Counted from the first letter of the stretch, positions 50,459 through 58,972 are shown. The stretch is 64,000 bases of DNA from an uncultured Faecalibacterium sp. (GCA_934525845.1 CAKSZS010000008.1:5977-69976); one strand, 5' to 3'. Notes: a model not told the origin generated them from the sequence alone. Numbers and translations: made by a program.

Positions 50459-51631
50459 ATGGCACAGGAAAAACGTGATTATTACGAGGTGCTGGGGGTA
50501 TCCAAGACTGCGACCGATGCCGAGATCAAAAAGGCATACCGCAAGCTTGCAATGAAGTACCACCCGGACTACAACCCCGGCGATAAGGAAGCCGAGGAAA
50601 AGTTCAAGGAGATCAACGAGGCAAACGAGGTGCTGTCGGACGCCAAGAAGCGTCAGCTGTACGACCAGTACGGCTTTGCCGGGGTCGATCCCAACTATGC
50701 AGCCCAGAACGGCGGCGGCCCCGGCGGATTCGGCGGGTTTGGCGGCGAAGGCATGGACTTCGGCGACATTTTCGGCGATATCTTCGGCGGCGGATTCGGC
50801 GGGTTTGGCGGCTCGTCCCGTCAGGCCAACCCCAACGCCCCCCGCAAAGGCCAGGACATCCGTGTGCGCATCACCCTGAGCTTTGACGAAGCAGTGCACG
50901 GCTGCAAGAAGAACATCACCATTACCCGCCAGCAGGAGTGCACCGAGTGCCACGGCACCGGCTGTGCGGCCGGCACCAGCCCCGAGACCTGCCCGGACTG
51001 CGGCGGCCGCGGCTTTGTGATCCGCCAGCAGCGCACCCCCTTTGGCGTGATGCAGACCCAGCAGCCCTGCTCCCGCTGCGGCGGCAAGGGCAAGCTGGTC
51101 AAGAACCCCTGCAAGGTCTGCCACGGCAGCGGCAAGACCTCGGCCAAGAAAACGCTGGATGTGTCCATCCCCATGGGCATCGATGACGATCAGAGCATTG
51201 CACTGCGCGGCATGGGCGATGCCGGCACCAACGGCGGCCCCGCCGGCGATGTGATCCTGACGGTCAACGTGAAGCCCAGCGAGGTGTTCCAGCGCGATGG
51301 CTACGATGTGTGGGTCACGGTGCCCATCACCTTCAGCCAGGCGGTGCTGGGTGACAGCGTCACGGTGCCGTCCATTGACGGCAAGGTGGAGTACACGGTG
51401 CCGGAGGGCACCCAGAGCGGCACCACCTTCCGCCTGCGCGGCAAGGGCATCCAGTATCTGAATGGCCGCGGCCGTGGTGATATGTATGTCAAGTGCGAGG
51501 TGGAGATCCCCAAAAAGCTGAACAAGGCGCAGCGTGATGCCCTGAAGAAGTTTGAGGGCACGCTGAAAGAAGAAAACTACGAAAAACGCAAGGGCTTCTT
51601 CAAAAAGCTGAAGGATATGTTCAACGCATAA
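50459..51631 (+). CDS. dnaJ: chaperone protein DnaJ (Hsp40)
   Basis: 390 residues. The J-domain (about 5-70) has DYYEVLGV, KAYRKLAMKYHPDYNPGDKEAEEKFKEI, with the HPD motif intact. A Gly/Phe-rich segment follows, then the zinc domain with four CxxCxGxG repeats (ECTECHGTG, TCPDCGGRG, PCSRCGGKG, PCKVCHGSG). The C-terminal substrate domain follows. ATG at 50459 is preferred over the GTG six bases upstream because GAGAGG lies 9 bp before it. It stimulates DnaK ATPase. It is downstream of the family-B repeat. Confidence 0.97.
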   Translation: MAQEKRDYYEVLGVSKTATDAEIKKAYRKLAMKYHPDYNPGDKEAEEKFKEINEANEVLSDAKKRQLYDQYGFAGVDPNYAAQNGGGPGGFGGFGGEGMDFGDIFGDIFGGGFGGFGGSSRQANPNAPRKGQDIRVRITLSFDEAVHGCKKNITITRQQECTECHGTGCAAGTSPETCPDCGGRGFVIRQQRTPFGVMQTQQPCSRCGGKGKLVKNPCKVCHGSGKTSAKKTLDVSIPMGIDDDQSIALRGMGDAGTNGGPAGDVILTVNVKPSEVFQRDGYDVWVTVPITFSQAVLGDSVTVPSIDGKVEYTVPEGTQSGTTFRLRGKGIQYLNGRGRGDMYVKCEVEIPKKLNKAQRDALKKFEGTLKEENYEKRKGFFKKLKDMFNA

Positions 51632-51639
51632 AATACCGG

Positions 51640-51675
51640 AGCGGCGGCACCCGAAAGGTGCTGCCGCTTTTTTTG
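51640..51675 (+). terminator. terminator of dnaJ
   Basis: AGCGGCGGCACC (51640-51651) pairs with GGTGCTGCCGCT (51657-51668, one G-T pair), followed by seven T. Confidence 0.85.
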
Positions 51676-51683
51676 TGCGGAAT

Positions 51684-51722
51684 AAAAAGGCGAGGGGGCT
51701 TCCCATTGGGAAGCCCCCTCGC
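51684..51722 (-). terminator. terminator of the double-glycine peptide operon
   Basis: On the minus strand GCGAGGGGGCTTCCC and GGGAAGCCCCCTCGC form a 15-bp perfect stem (plus 51690-51704 / 51708-51722), followed by CTTTTTATT. Confidence 0.85.
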
Positions 51723-51751
51723 TGGTTGAATCTTTGGGATCCTCCGGCAAA

Positions 51752-52087
51752 TCACTTCTTGAAGATGATGTAAGCCGCCGGGATCAGGCCGACACCGCTG
51801 GTGGCGATGTTCAGTGCAACGAAGTTGTAGGCGCAGCCGATGCCATACAGGGTGTTGGCGGTGCTGGCGTCCATCTTCTTGGTCATGTTGTCCAGACCGG
51901 TGTCGATCCAATCGTTGGGATGCTGCTTACGGTAATCGCGGATCTCGGTGCAGGCCTTGAACCAGCCATAGGGCGGGAGCAGCAGGGCGCAGAGCGCCTG
52001 ACCCATCGTGGCACCACCTTCGGTGTAGACCATCTCGTCCGGAGACATCACATTGCAATATGCAGGAAGCATCATAGTCTTTTCCAT
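51752..52087 (-). CDS. double-glycine-leader peptide precursor, 111 residues
   Basis: Residues 1-25 form a leader reading MEKTMMLPAYCNVMSPDEMV then YTEGG, ending in Gly-Gly, as in class II bacteriocins and other PCAT-exported peptides. The remaining 86 residues include two hydrophobic segments (ALCALLLPPYGWF near 31-43 and NFVALNIATSGVGLIPAAYIIF near 88-109) and two Cys near 32 and 46; the chain ends KK. AAAGGAG lies 8 bp before the ATG. It is the second gene of a pair with matching leaders. I see no exporter, immunity or modification gene nearby. Confidence 0.75.
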   Translation of the reverse strand: MEKTMMLPAYCNVMSPDEMVYTEGGATMGQALCALLLPPYGWFKACTEIRDYRKQHPNDWIDTGLDNMTKKMDASTANTLYGIGCAYNFVALNIATSGVGLIPAAYIIFKK

Positions 52088-52157
52088 AAGAACACTCCTT
52101 TGGCCAAAAATATTCTGACGGCGTGCAGAGCGCACACCGGTTCGACGGAAGAACGGG

Positions 52158-52517
52158 TTACTTTTTCAGCACCAGAACCAGGCTCAGGGGAGCCAGCGCA
52201 CAGACGGTCAGGGCAGATACGCCGTCCCGGATGAAGTTGGAGGACGACTTCTGCATATCGGCAGTCAGAGCATCCAGTGCACGGCCATAAACGGTGAAGA
52301 TGTTGCCCTCTTTGTTGCCGGGCTGCTGCAACCAGCTGCGGGTCTGGTTGATGCCCCAGACGTAGCTGGAAGCCAGAACACCGGTGCCCACCACCGTGGC
52401 GCCTGCACTGTACAGGGTCAGCAGCGTTTTGATAACGCCGGCACCGCCCTCGGTATAGGTCATTTCTTCATCGGACAGAACCGCATAACCTGCGGGAAGT
52501 TTCATCGTGTGATCCAT
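52158..52517 (-). CDS. double-glycine-leader peptide precursor, 119 residues
   Basis: Leader residues 1-25 read MDHTMKLPAGYAVLSDEEMT then YTEGG, of the same length and pattern as the downstream gene. The 94-residue remainder starts AGVIKTLLTLYSAGATVVGTG and ends with a hydrophobic ALTVCALAPLSLVLVLKK. I start at 52517 because GAAGGAG lies 10 bp upstream; a Met two codons earlier is only 4 bp from it. It is the first gene of the pair, with a 70-bp gap to the second. The paired leaders suggest a two-component secreted peptide system. Confidence 0.75.
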   Translation of the reverse strand: MDHTMKLPAGYAVLSDEEMTYTEGGAGVIKTLLTLYSAGATVVGTGVLASSYVWGINQTRSWLQQPGNKEGNIFTVYGRALDALTADMQKSSSNFIRDGVSALTVCALAPLSLVLVLKK

Positions 52518-52615
52518 TGGCATACAACTCCTTCGAAAAGCACCTGCCCTCTGCGGCAGGCACCGATCCAGCTGTCTTTGCAGCACAGAAGAGGCAACCT
52601 TGTCTCTCTACCGTC

Positions 52616-52644
52616 ATTTTACAACACAAGTGGTTTTTTTGCAA
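52616..52644 (-). promoter_or_regulatory. promoter of the double-glycine peptide operon
   Basis: On the minus strand TTGCAA (plus 52639-52644) and TAAAAT (plus 52616-52621) with a 17-bp spacer. The leader contains a GCCTGCC-GGCAGGC-like hairpin near 52545-52565. Confidence 0.6.
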
Positions 52645-52788
52645 GAGGGGAGAAAGGGGGTTCCGCAAAATCGGAAAGACATCCGAAAAAAGCGGGAAAA
52701 GTTTGTGAAAATAGCCTGCAATAATCTGCCGGAATGCGTAAAAATACCCGGCTAGGCGGAGCTGTCCGGGTACAAATGACAAAGGATC

Positions 52789-53961
52789 TTAACCGGTGAC
52801 GCCGGCGCGGTAAAGGTACGGGTCGCTCTTGAAGCTGTCAAAGCTGTACAAGACCAGGATCTGGTCGTAGTCGTTGTCGGCAATGAGCTGGTCCAGCCCG
52901 TAGTTGTAGTTGCGGAAGTCCACCACATCGATGTCCGCATAGTTGGCGGTCAGGTAGGGCACAAAGCAGTTGGCGTAGCTGTCCTTGATGACCAGGATGC
53001 GGCCGGTGCCGTCGCCCTGCACCCGGCTCAGGCCGTTGTTGCCGTGCAGGAACATGGCATACTTATCGTAGACGGCCAGCTTGTCCGTGTCGTACAGGCC
53101 GGTGGTCTCGCCGTCCGTGGGCTGTCCGGCGGCGGTGACATTGTAGATGGTCAGGCTGTTGGGCAGGTCGTAATAAGTGATGGTGTCCGGCACGGCGTTC
53201 CAGGTGCGGGCCTTGGAATAATGGGTGCCGTAGAAGCCGTCGGCGGTCAGGGCCGTGTGGGCAGCGGGGTCAAAGGGCGTCAGCCCCAGGACACCGCACA
53301 GCTGCTGGTAGGCGTAGTATGCGCCCAGGCTCGTCCAATGGTGGTCGGTGCGGTAGTAGACGTATTCGCTCTTGTGCTCGGTCAGGGTGCCGCGCACGTC
53401 GACGAAGCGCCCGCCGGCCGTCTGCACGGCGGCAGACAGCTGGTCCAGATAATTGTCCTCGTCCAGCAGCGGCGCGTTGGCGGGGACGTTCTCCGGGTAA
53501 ATGACGGAAGCCGCCGGGGCCAGCAGGACGTTCACCCTGCCGGGATACCGCTGGCAGAGGGCTTCCAGTGCGGCGGTGTTCTTGGGCAGGGTGCGCTCCT
53601 CGCTGGCCAGCAGGCCGAAGGTGCGGGGGAACATCATATGTTCCCTGCCCAGCAGGATGCCGCCGTTCTGCTCCTTTTGCAGAACGGTGGTCTCCACGAC
53701 GCTTTGCAGGCTGATCCAGTTGTCCCGGCCAAACACCTGATCTTTCACATACTTGGTGTAGGCAGTGAAGTAGTTGTTCAGCCCTTGCGCGGAAAGCTGG
53801 GTCAGGGCCGGGCGCTGGGAAAGGGTCGTGTTTTCCAGCTCGCTGTAGGCGCGGTCCGGGGTTAGCAGGTCCAGCACGAACAGCCCCGCAAAGAACAGGG
53901 TGAACACTACCAGCACCGGATAATGCAGCAGCGAGGACGATTTTTTGGAATGCTTGTCCAT
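52789..53961 (-). CDS. DHHW/AlgX-like SGNH-family envelope protein
   Basis: 390 residues. One N-terminal helix at about 15-32 anchors it in the membrane; the rest is extracytoplasmic. The family name motif is YRTDHHWTSLGAYYAYQQL near 217-235, and the C-terminal ILVIKDSYANCFVPYLTANYADIDVVDFRNY near 315-345 is the AlgJ/SGNH-like block with Ser-Tyr-Ala. In other bacteria such proteins partner an MBOAT enzyme to transfer acetyl groups to polymers outside the cell. It lies 12 bp after the MBOAT gene. The acceptor polymer is unknown. Confidence 0.85.
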   Translation of the reverse strand: MDKHSKKSSSLLHYPVLVVFTLFFAGLFVLDLLTPDRAYSELENTTLSQRPALTQLSAQGLNNYFTAYTKYVKDQVFGRDNWISLQSVVETTVLQKEQNGGILLGREHMMFPRTFGLLASEERTLPKNTAALEALCQRYPGRVNVLLAPAASVIYPENVPANAPLLDEDNYLDQLSAAVQTAGGRFVDVRGTLTEHKSEYVYYRTDHHWTSLGAYYAYQQLCGVLGLTPFDPAAHTALTADGFYGTHYSKARTWNAVPDTITYYDLPNSLTIYNVTAAGQPTDGETTGLYDTDKLAVYDKYAMFLHGNNGLSRVQGDGTGRILVIKDSYANCFVPYLTANYADIDVVDFRNYNYGLDQLIADNDYDQILVLYSFDSFKSDPYLYRAGVTG

Positions 53962-53973
53962 CCTTACACCCCC

Positions 53974-55392
53974 TTAGAAGTTGAAATACAGGAACGGGCT
54001 GTTGGTGCTGCCCACCACATAGGCGGTGGAGACCACCAGCAGCACCAGAATGACAGCACAGCGGGTGACTGCGCTGCGGCGCAGGAGGTTCCAGATCTTT
54101 TCAATGAGCGGGGTGCAGCACACCACGCTGACGGCCAGCAGCACGCCGTAGTTCCGCAGGAAGTACAGCGGAGAGACGCCGCCGGAGGGAATGAACAATT
54201 TCTGGAACAGCAGGCCGAAGCTTACGCCGGTGTCGTTGCCCACGAACATGGCCCAGCCCACCACTACGAGGAACAGGGTGTAGAGGTGGGGCCAGACTTT
54301 GCCCTTTTGCAGGTAGGGCAGCAGGAACAGCTTTTCGATGGCCAGCAGCACAAAGTAATACAGGCCCCAGCAGATGAAGTTCCAGTTGGCACCGTGCCAG
54401 ATGCCGGTGAGCAGCTCCACGATGAACAGGTTCAGGATCTGGCGCTTCAGGCCCTTGCGGTTGCCGCCCAGGGGGATATACACATACTCCCGGAACCAGC
54501 CGGACAGGGTCATGTGCCAGCGCCGCCAGAACTCGGTGATGGACGCGGAGATGTACGGATAATTGAAGTTCTGGGGGAAGTCGAAGCCCAGCATCTTGCC
54601 CATGCCGATGCCCATCATGGAGTAGCCGGAGAAGTCAAAGTACAGCTGCAGGCTGTAGGCGAGGATGCCCAGCCAGACCAGCGGGGTGGAAGCGTTTTCC
54701 AGCCCCACAAAGGTGGTGGACGGGCTGGCGGCGACTCCGATGATGTCGGTCCACAGCGCACCGATGGCGTCCGCCAGCAGGACCTTTTTGGCCAGACCAA
54801 AGGTGAACAGGGTCATGCCGTCCTCGATCTGCTGCAAATTGTAGCGGTGCTTGTAGACATGCAGCTGGTTTGACACATCGCGGTATTTCACGATGGGGCC
54901 GGCGATGAGCTGGGGGAACATGACCACATAGGCACCGAAATCGATGATGTTGCGCTCCGCCTTCACATCCCGGCGGTAGACGTCGATGGAGTAGGACAGG
55001 GTCTGGAAGGTGTAGAAACTGATGCCCAGCGGCAGGGTGCCGATGCCCTGGATCTCGGCAAAGCCGGTGCCCAGCAGGGCGTTGGCACTGCGCAGGACGA
55101 AGTTTGCATACTTGAAATAAAACAGCATCCCCAGACTGCCGACAAGGGCCAGCAGCAGGAAGGTCTTGCGCAGGGCAGGGCGCTGGTCAAACCGTTCGAT
55201 GCACAGCCCGCAGACGTAGTTGAGCAGAATGAGCGCGACCATGACCGGGAAAAAGCGCACCTCGCCCCAGCAGTAGAACACCAGACTGCAAAGGAACAGG
55301 ACCGTGTTCTTGAGCTTGGCCGGCGCAAGGTAATACAGCGCCAGCGTGATGGGCAGGAACCGGAACAGGAAAATGATGGTGCTGAAAACCAA
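53974..55392 (-). CDS. MBOAT-family O-acyltransferase (AlgI/DltB-like)
   Basis: 472 residues, about eleven helices. The invariant active-site His lies in LLTGIWHGANWNFICWGLYY near 331-350, and EFWRRWHMTLSGWFREYVYIPLGGNR near 289-314 is the family signature. The start is TTG at 55392, supported by GGAGG exactly 8 bp upstream; no ATG fits. MBOAT proteins pass acyl groups across the membrane to a partner, here the DHHW protein. A terminator lies only 25-50 bp upstream, so expression may depend on read-through or a hidden promoter. Confidence 0.92.
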   Translation of the reverse strand: MVFSTIIFLFRFLPITLALYYLAPAKLKNTVLFLCSLVFYCWGEVRFFPVMVALILLNYVCGLCIERFDQRPALRKTFLLLALVGSLGMLFYFKYANFVLRSANALLGTGFAEIQGIGTLPLGISFYTFQTLSYSIDVYRRDVKAERNIIDFGAYVVMFPQLIAGPIVKYRDVSNQLHVYKHRYNLQQIEDGMTLFTFGLAKKVLLADAIGALWTDIIGVAASPSTTFVGLENASTPLVWLGILAYSLQLYFDFSGYSMMGIGMGKMLGFDFPQNFNYPYISASITEFWRRWHMTLSGWFREYVYIPLGGNRKGLKRQILNLFIVELLTGIWHGANWNFICWGLYYFVLLAIEKLFLLPYLQKGKVWPHLYTLFLVVVGWAMFVGNDTGVSFGLLFQKLFIPSGGVSPLYFLRNYGVLLAVSVVCCTPLIEKIWNLLRRSAVTRCAVILVLLVVSTAYVVGSTNSPFLYFNF

Positions 55393-55416
55393 GACGTCAG
55401 CCTCCTTTTTTACTGA

Positions 55417-55445
55417 AAAAAGCCGATGCCGCAGATGGCATCGGC
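55417..55445 (-). terminator. minus-strand terminator between the DUF4358 and MBOAT genes
   Basis: GCCGATGCC (plus 55422-55430) pairs with GGCATCGGC (plus 55437-55445); on the minus strand it is followed by TTTTTT. It ends the lipoprotein transcript or attenuates transcription into MBOAT. Confidence 0.75.
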
Positions 55446-55461
55446 CTTGGAAACTCCTTGT

Positions 55462-56034
55462 TTAGCCGTTCAGGGCGCTGTCCACGGCACCGGACAGGTC
55501 GGCGGTGCACTCGTTGGATGCGATCACCATGACCACGCGGCTGCCGTTGGAGGAAACGATAGCGTTCTGCACGTTGGTCTGTGCCTGAGCGAACTCGGCG
55601 TAGTTGCCGTAGAAGGCCACCTGGTCCTGCTTGTAGCTTTCCAGCTTGTCGCAGACGTCCTGAGCCTTGCCGTCGGCGGTCTCGAGGACCAGCACCAGGC
55701 CGGCGTCCCCGTTGTCGTTGCTCTTCACGCCCTTGTAGCTCACCACGTCATCGGCGGGCAGGCCGAAGTCGTACTCGATGTTCATGGCCGCGATCTCAAA
55801 CTGGTTGGAGATGGGGTTGGCCTGCAGCAGGGCGTTGTAGGCTGCATCCAGTGCATCGGAACCGTTCTCGGTGGTGTCGGCGGAAGCAGCGGCGCTGGAA
55901 GCCGGGGCCGAGACGGAAGCAGTGGAAACGGAAGAGGGCGCAGCGGAACTGGAAGAGCCGCCGCAGCCGGTGAGCAGGGCCGCTGCCAGTGCAGCGCAGG
56001 AAGCCAGAGCGGCGAGTTTTGTGCGGTTTATCAT
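55462..56034 (-). CDS. DUF4358 lipoprotein
   Basis: 190 residues. A lipoprotein signal peptide (LAALASCAALAAALLTGCGGS) has its lipobox LTGC, putting the acylated Cys near residue 24. A Ser/Ala-rich linker of about 35 residues follows. The domain from about 60 matches DUF4358, with GLVLVLETADGKAQDVCDKLESYKQDQ near 110-136. The ATG at 56034 has AAGAAGGAATAA upstream. DUF4358 lipoproteins are often found beside MBOAT-DHHW pairs, which follow here. Confidence 0.85.
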   Translation of the reverse strand: MINRTKLAALASCAALAAALLTGCGGSSSSAAPSSVSTASVSAPASSAAASADTTENGSDALDAAYNALLQANPISNQFEIAAMNIEYDFGLPADDVVSYKGVKSNDNGDAGLVLVLETADGKAQDVCDKLESYKQDQVAFYGNYAEFAQAQTNVQNAIVSSNGSRVVMVIASNECTADLSGAVDSALNG

Positions 56035-56176
56035 AAATTATTCCTTCTTTTGTTGAAATCATTCGTCGTGCCGCCGATGCCGTTTGCACCAGGGGGGCAG
56101 ACCGCTATTATCTTACCATATCGGCGTGCAAAATGCAACGCGGGAAGGGCCGGGTCCGGGCAGGTTTTACATTTTC

Positions 56177-56977
56177 TTAACCGGTGATGGGCTGGCCCGC
56201 TGCCAGCTTCTGCAGGGCGGCGACGGCATCTTCAAAGCACAGGCCGCTCTGGTTGATGAGGGCGGCATTTTCCGGCCCCACATACCGCCAGTGCCACGGC
56301 TCATAGGTGATCTCGGTGACGGCTTCGGCGTCCTTCGGGTAGCGCAGGATGAAGCCGTACTGTTCGGCGTGGGCACACAGCCAGCGGAAGGCATCGGTCT
56401 TTTCAAAGCCGGTGTCCAGACTGGTATAGGCGGGGCAGTTCAGGTCCGCCGCCAGGCCGCAGTTGTGCTCGGAGTAGCCCGGCGGGTTCACGATGGCCGC
56501 AGCCTTTTCCTTGGCTTCGGCCTCGCCGTAGCCCTTGTTCCGGAAATACTGGGTCTTGCGCTCGTACAGCCCCGCCTGGTAGTCCACACTGCGGTAGCCG
56601 CTCTGCATCCAGATGGTCACGCCGTCCTTGGCGGCAGCGGCCTGCATCTGCAGGAAGGCATCAGCAGCTTCGGTCTGCAGCTCCTTGTTCACGGCCGTTT
56701 TGGAACCGCAGGCCTTGGTGGTAAAGGTGTAGTCATCCGGCATTTTGTTTGTGTGGTTCACCAGCACCATACGGGGGTCCTCCAGCATGGCCTGTGCCTG
56801 CGCGGCGGTCAGCAGGCCGTTTTCGGTGCTGTCTGCCGGAATGGACGCCGCCGAAGCGCTGGGCACCGCGTGGGTGTGGGACAGGAAAAAGGCTGCACTG
56901 CCTACGGCCAGACAGGCCAGCAGGGTCAGGCCGAGGACACGGCGGGCAGCGCGGCGGGAATGATGCGAAACAGACAT
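56177..56977 (-). CDS. VanY-family D,D-carboxypeptidase
   Basis: 266 residues. An N-terminal helix (about 14-33) is followed by a linker and a peptidase M15B domain: SGYRSVDYQAGLY near 126-138, zinc site SEHNCGLAADLN near 170-181 (H and D ligands) and EPWHWRYVG near 227-235 (catalytic Glu and His ligand). It removes the terminal D-Ala from peptidoglycan stem peptides at the cell surface. AAGAAGG precedes the ATG at 56977. It is divergent from the spoVA genes and shares a short intergenic region with them. Confidence 0.9.
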   Translation of the reverse strand: MSVSHHSRRAARRVLGLTLLACLAVGSAAFFLSHTHAVPSASAASIPADSTENGLLTAAQAQAMLEDPRMVLVNHTNKMPDDYTFTTKACGSKTAVNKELQTEAADAFLQMQAAAAKDGVTIWMQSGYRSVDYQAGLYERKTQYFRNKGYGEAEAKEKAAAIVNPPGYSEHNCGLAADLNCPAYTSLDTGFEKTDAFRWLCAHAEQYGFILRYPKDAEAVTEITYEPWHWRYVGPENAALINQSGLCFEDAVAALQKLAAGQPITG

Positions 56978-57002
56978 GGCAAAACCTTCTTTCGGGATCC
57001 AT

Positions 57003-57032
57003 GGATACAAAACGGACGAACCGGGTATGCTA
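57003..57032 (+). promoter_or_regulatory. weak forespore-type promoter candidate for spoVA
   Basis: GGATA at 57003-57007 and TATGCTA at 57026-57032 with an 18-bp spacer. Against GHATR-N18-CATWMTA it fits four of five and five of seven positions. Confidence 0.35.
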
Positions 57033-57051
57033 GCCCCGGAGGGAATGCGCA

Positions 57052-57507
57052 ATGAAAATGACGGCACAGGAATACGCGCGGCGGGTCCAGCGGGCCGGGC
57101 CGCATTCGCCGCTTCTGCCCGACTGCCTGTGGGCGTTCGGGGTGGGCGGCGGCATCTGCCTGCTGGGAGAGATCCTGCGGCAGAGCTATCTGGTCAAAGG
57201 GTTGGAACCGGAGCTGGCCGGCACCCTGACCAGCTGTACCCTGATCGCACTGTCGGCGGTGCTCACCACGCTGGGGTGGTATCAGAAGCTGGCCGCCCGC
57301 GCGGGAGCCGGGTCGCTGGTGCCCATCACCGGTTTTGCCAATGCGGTGGTCAGCGCGGCCATCGAGTTCAAGGCCGAAGGCCGGGTGCTGGGCACCGGTG
57401 CCAAGATGTTCACCATCGCGGGGCCGGTCATCGTGTACGGGACGTTGGCGGCGGTGGTGTACGGCGCAGTGCTCTGGGCCGTGCAGACGCTGCCCCTGCA
57501 TCTATAA
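57052..57507 (+). CDS. spoVAC: stage V sporulation protein AC
   Basis: 151 residues, four hydrophobic segments. The SpoVAC pattern is seen in LLPDCLWAFGVGGGICLLGEILRQ, AGTLTSCTLIALSAVLTTLGWY and AGAGSLVPITGFANAVVSAAIEFKAEGRVLGTGAKMFTIAGPVIVYG. SpoVA proteins form the channel that loads dipicolinic acid into the forespore and releases it in germination; SpoVAC itself has a mechanosensitive channel role. It is the first of three genes in the order AC-AD-AE. GGAGGGAATGCGCA precedes the ATG. Confidence 0.92.
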   Translation: MKMTAQEYARRVQRAGPHSPLLPDCLWAFGVGGGICLLGEILRQSYLVKGLEPELAGTLTSCTLIALSAVLTTLGWYQKLAARAGAGSLVPITGFANAVVSAAIEFKAEGRVLGTGAKMFTIAGPVIVYGTLAAVVYGAVLWAVQTLPLHL

Positions 57508-57597
57508 TACGAGAGAAGTTCCCGGCAGATTGCAGGGGGACGGCCTTATTATAGCACAACGGACGGCTTTTTTTGCCGGAAAGGAGAAATTTTGTCC

Positions 57598-58614
57598 ATG
57601 ACCATCCGATGCGGCGACACGCTGCAGTTCCCACAGCCGCCGGTCATTGCCGCACAGGCGGCGGTGGGCGGCAAAAAGGAGGGCGAAGGTCCGCTGGCCG
57701 CGGCCTTTGACGAGCTGTGCGCCGACAACCGTCTGGGGCAGGCCAGCTGGGAAGCGGCGGAAAAATATCTGCAGCTCCGGGCGGCGCGGCTCTGCCTGCA
57801 AAAAGCCAAACTGCCGGAAGAGCAGGTGCAGCTGGTGCTGGCGGGAGATCTACAAGCCCAGTGCACGGCCTCCGGCTACGCCATGCGGGAGCTGGGCGCA
57901 CCCTTTGCCGGGGTATTCGGGGCCTGCAGCACCATGGCGGAAGCCCTGGGCCTGGGGGCGGCGCTCTGCGCATCCGGGGCCGCAGAGCACCTGCTGGCCA
58001 TGACCTCCAGCCATTTCTGCGCGGCGGAACGGCAGTTCCGCACCCCGCTGAGCTATGGGGCCGTGCGCACCCCCACGGCTCAGTGGACGACCACCGCCGC
58101 AGGCTGCTGCCTGCTCCAGCCCGCCGGGCGGGGCGTGGGCATCGCGGCGGCGGCCTTTGGCCGGGTGCAGGATTACCAGATCAAAGACATCAACAACATG
58201 GGCGCGGCCATGGCCCCGGCGGCGGCATCCACCCTGCTGCATTACTGGGCGGACACCGGCACCGAGCCGCAGGATTTCGACTGCATCTACACCGGGGACC
58301 TAGGGCAGGTGGGCAGCGGACTGCTGCGGGAACTGCTGGCGGCGGAAGGGTATCTCATCAAGAACCATGTGGACTGCGGGTGCATCCTCTTCGATGCCGG
58401 GGCGCAGACCGTGAAGAGCGGCGGCTCCGGCCCGGGCTGCAGCGCGGCGGTGCTCTGCGGGCACATTCTGCCGCGCCTGCTCCGGGGCAGTCAGAAGCGG
58501 GTACTGTTCGTGGCCACGGGGGCCTTGATGAGCCAGACCACCTTTTTGCAGAAGGAAAGCATCCCGGCGGTGGCGCACCTGGTGGAACTGCGCGCCCCGG
58601 AAAAGGAGAAGTAA
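57598..58614 (+). CDS. spoVAD: stage V sporulation protein AD
   Basis: 338 residues. The thiolase-like fold protein of the SpoVA channel, which binds dipicolinic acid in Bacillus. Typical segments are GVFGACSTMAEALGLGAAL near 104-122, MTSSHFCAAERQFRTPLSYGAVRTPTAQWTTTAAG near 134-168, KDINNMGAAMAPAAASTL near 196 and YTGDLGQVGSGLLRELL near 232. AAAGGAG precedes the ATG at 57598 by 11 bp; a TTG two codons earlier is also possible. A 90-bp gap separates it from spoVAC. A compact operon continues with spoVAE 1 bp later. Confidence 0.93.
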   Translation: MTIRCGDTLQFPQPPVIAAQAAVGGKKEGEGPLAAAFDELCADNRLGQASWEAAEKYLQLRAARLCLQKAKLPEEQVQLVLAGDLQAQCTASGYAMRELGAPFAGVFGACSTMAEALGLGAALCASGAAEHLLAMTSSHFCAAERQFRTPLSYGAVRTPTAQWTTTAAGCCLLQPAGRGVGIAAAAFGRVQDYQIKDINNMGAAMAPAAASTLLHYWADTGTEPQDFDCIYTGDLGQVGSGLLRELLAAEGYLIKNHVDCGCILFDAGAQTVKSGGSGPGCSAAVLCGHILPRLLRGSQKRVLFVATGALMSQTTFLQKESIPAVAHLVELRAPEKEK

Positions 58615-58615
58615 C

Positions 58616-58972
58616 ATGAATTATCTCTGGGCGTTCGTGGTGGGCGGGGCCATTTGTGTGGTGGGCCAGCTGCTCATTGACCTGACCAGTCTGACCCCGG
58701 CCCGCATCCTCACCGGCTATGTGGTGGCAGGCGTGGTGCTGTCGGCCATCGGCTGGTATGCGCCGCTGGCCGACTTTGCGGGCTGCGGGGCCACCGTGCC
58801 GCTGCTGGGCTTCGGGCATCTGCTGGCCAAAGGGGTGCGCACCGCGCTGGAAGAAGAGGGAGCCGTGGGCATCCTCACCGGCGGTCTGACCGCGGCCGCC
58901 GCCGGCATCACCACCAGCCTGGTCTGCGGTGTGGTGTGCTCCTGGATCGGGAAAAGCCATGACCAGAACTGA
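58616..58972 (+). CDS. spoVAE: stage V sporulation protein AE
   Basis: 118 residues with four hydrophobic helices. LWAFVVGGAICVVGQLLIDLTSLTPARILTGYVVAGVVLSAIGWY and GCGATVPLLGFGHLLAKGVRTALEEEGAVGILTGGLTAAAAGI fit SpoVAE (the AEb-type module). It begins 1 bp after the spoVAD stop with an AAAAGGAGAAGTAAC site. Together with AC and AD it makes the minimal three-gene spoVA set of many clostridia. Confidence 0.92.
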   Translation: MNYLWAFVVGGAICVVGQLLIDLTSLTPARILTGYVVAGVVLSAIGWYAPLADFAGCGATVPLLGFGHLLAKGVRTALEEEGAVGILTGGLTAAAAGITTSLVCGVVCSWIGKSHDQN

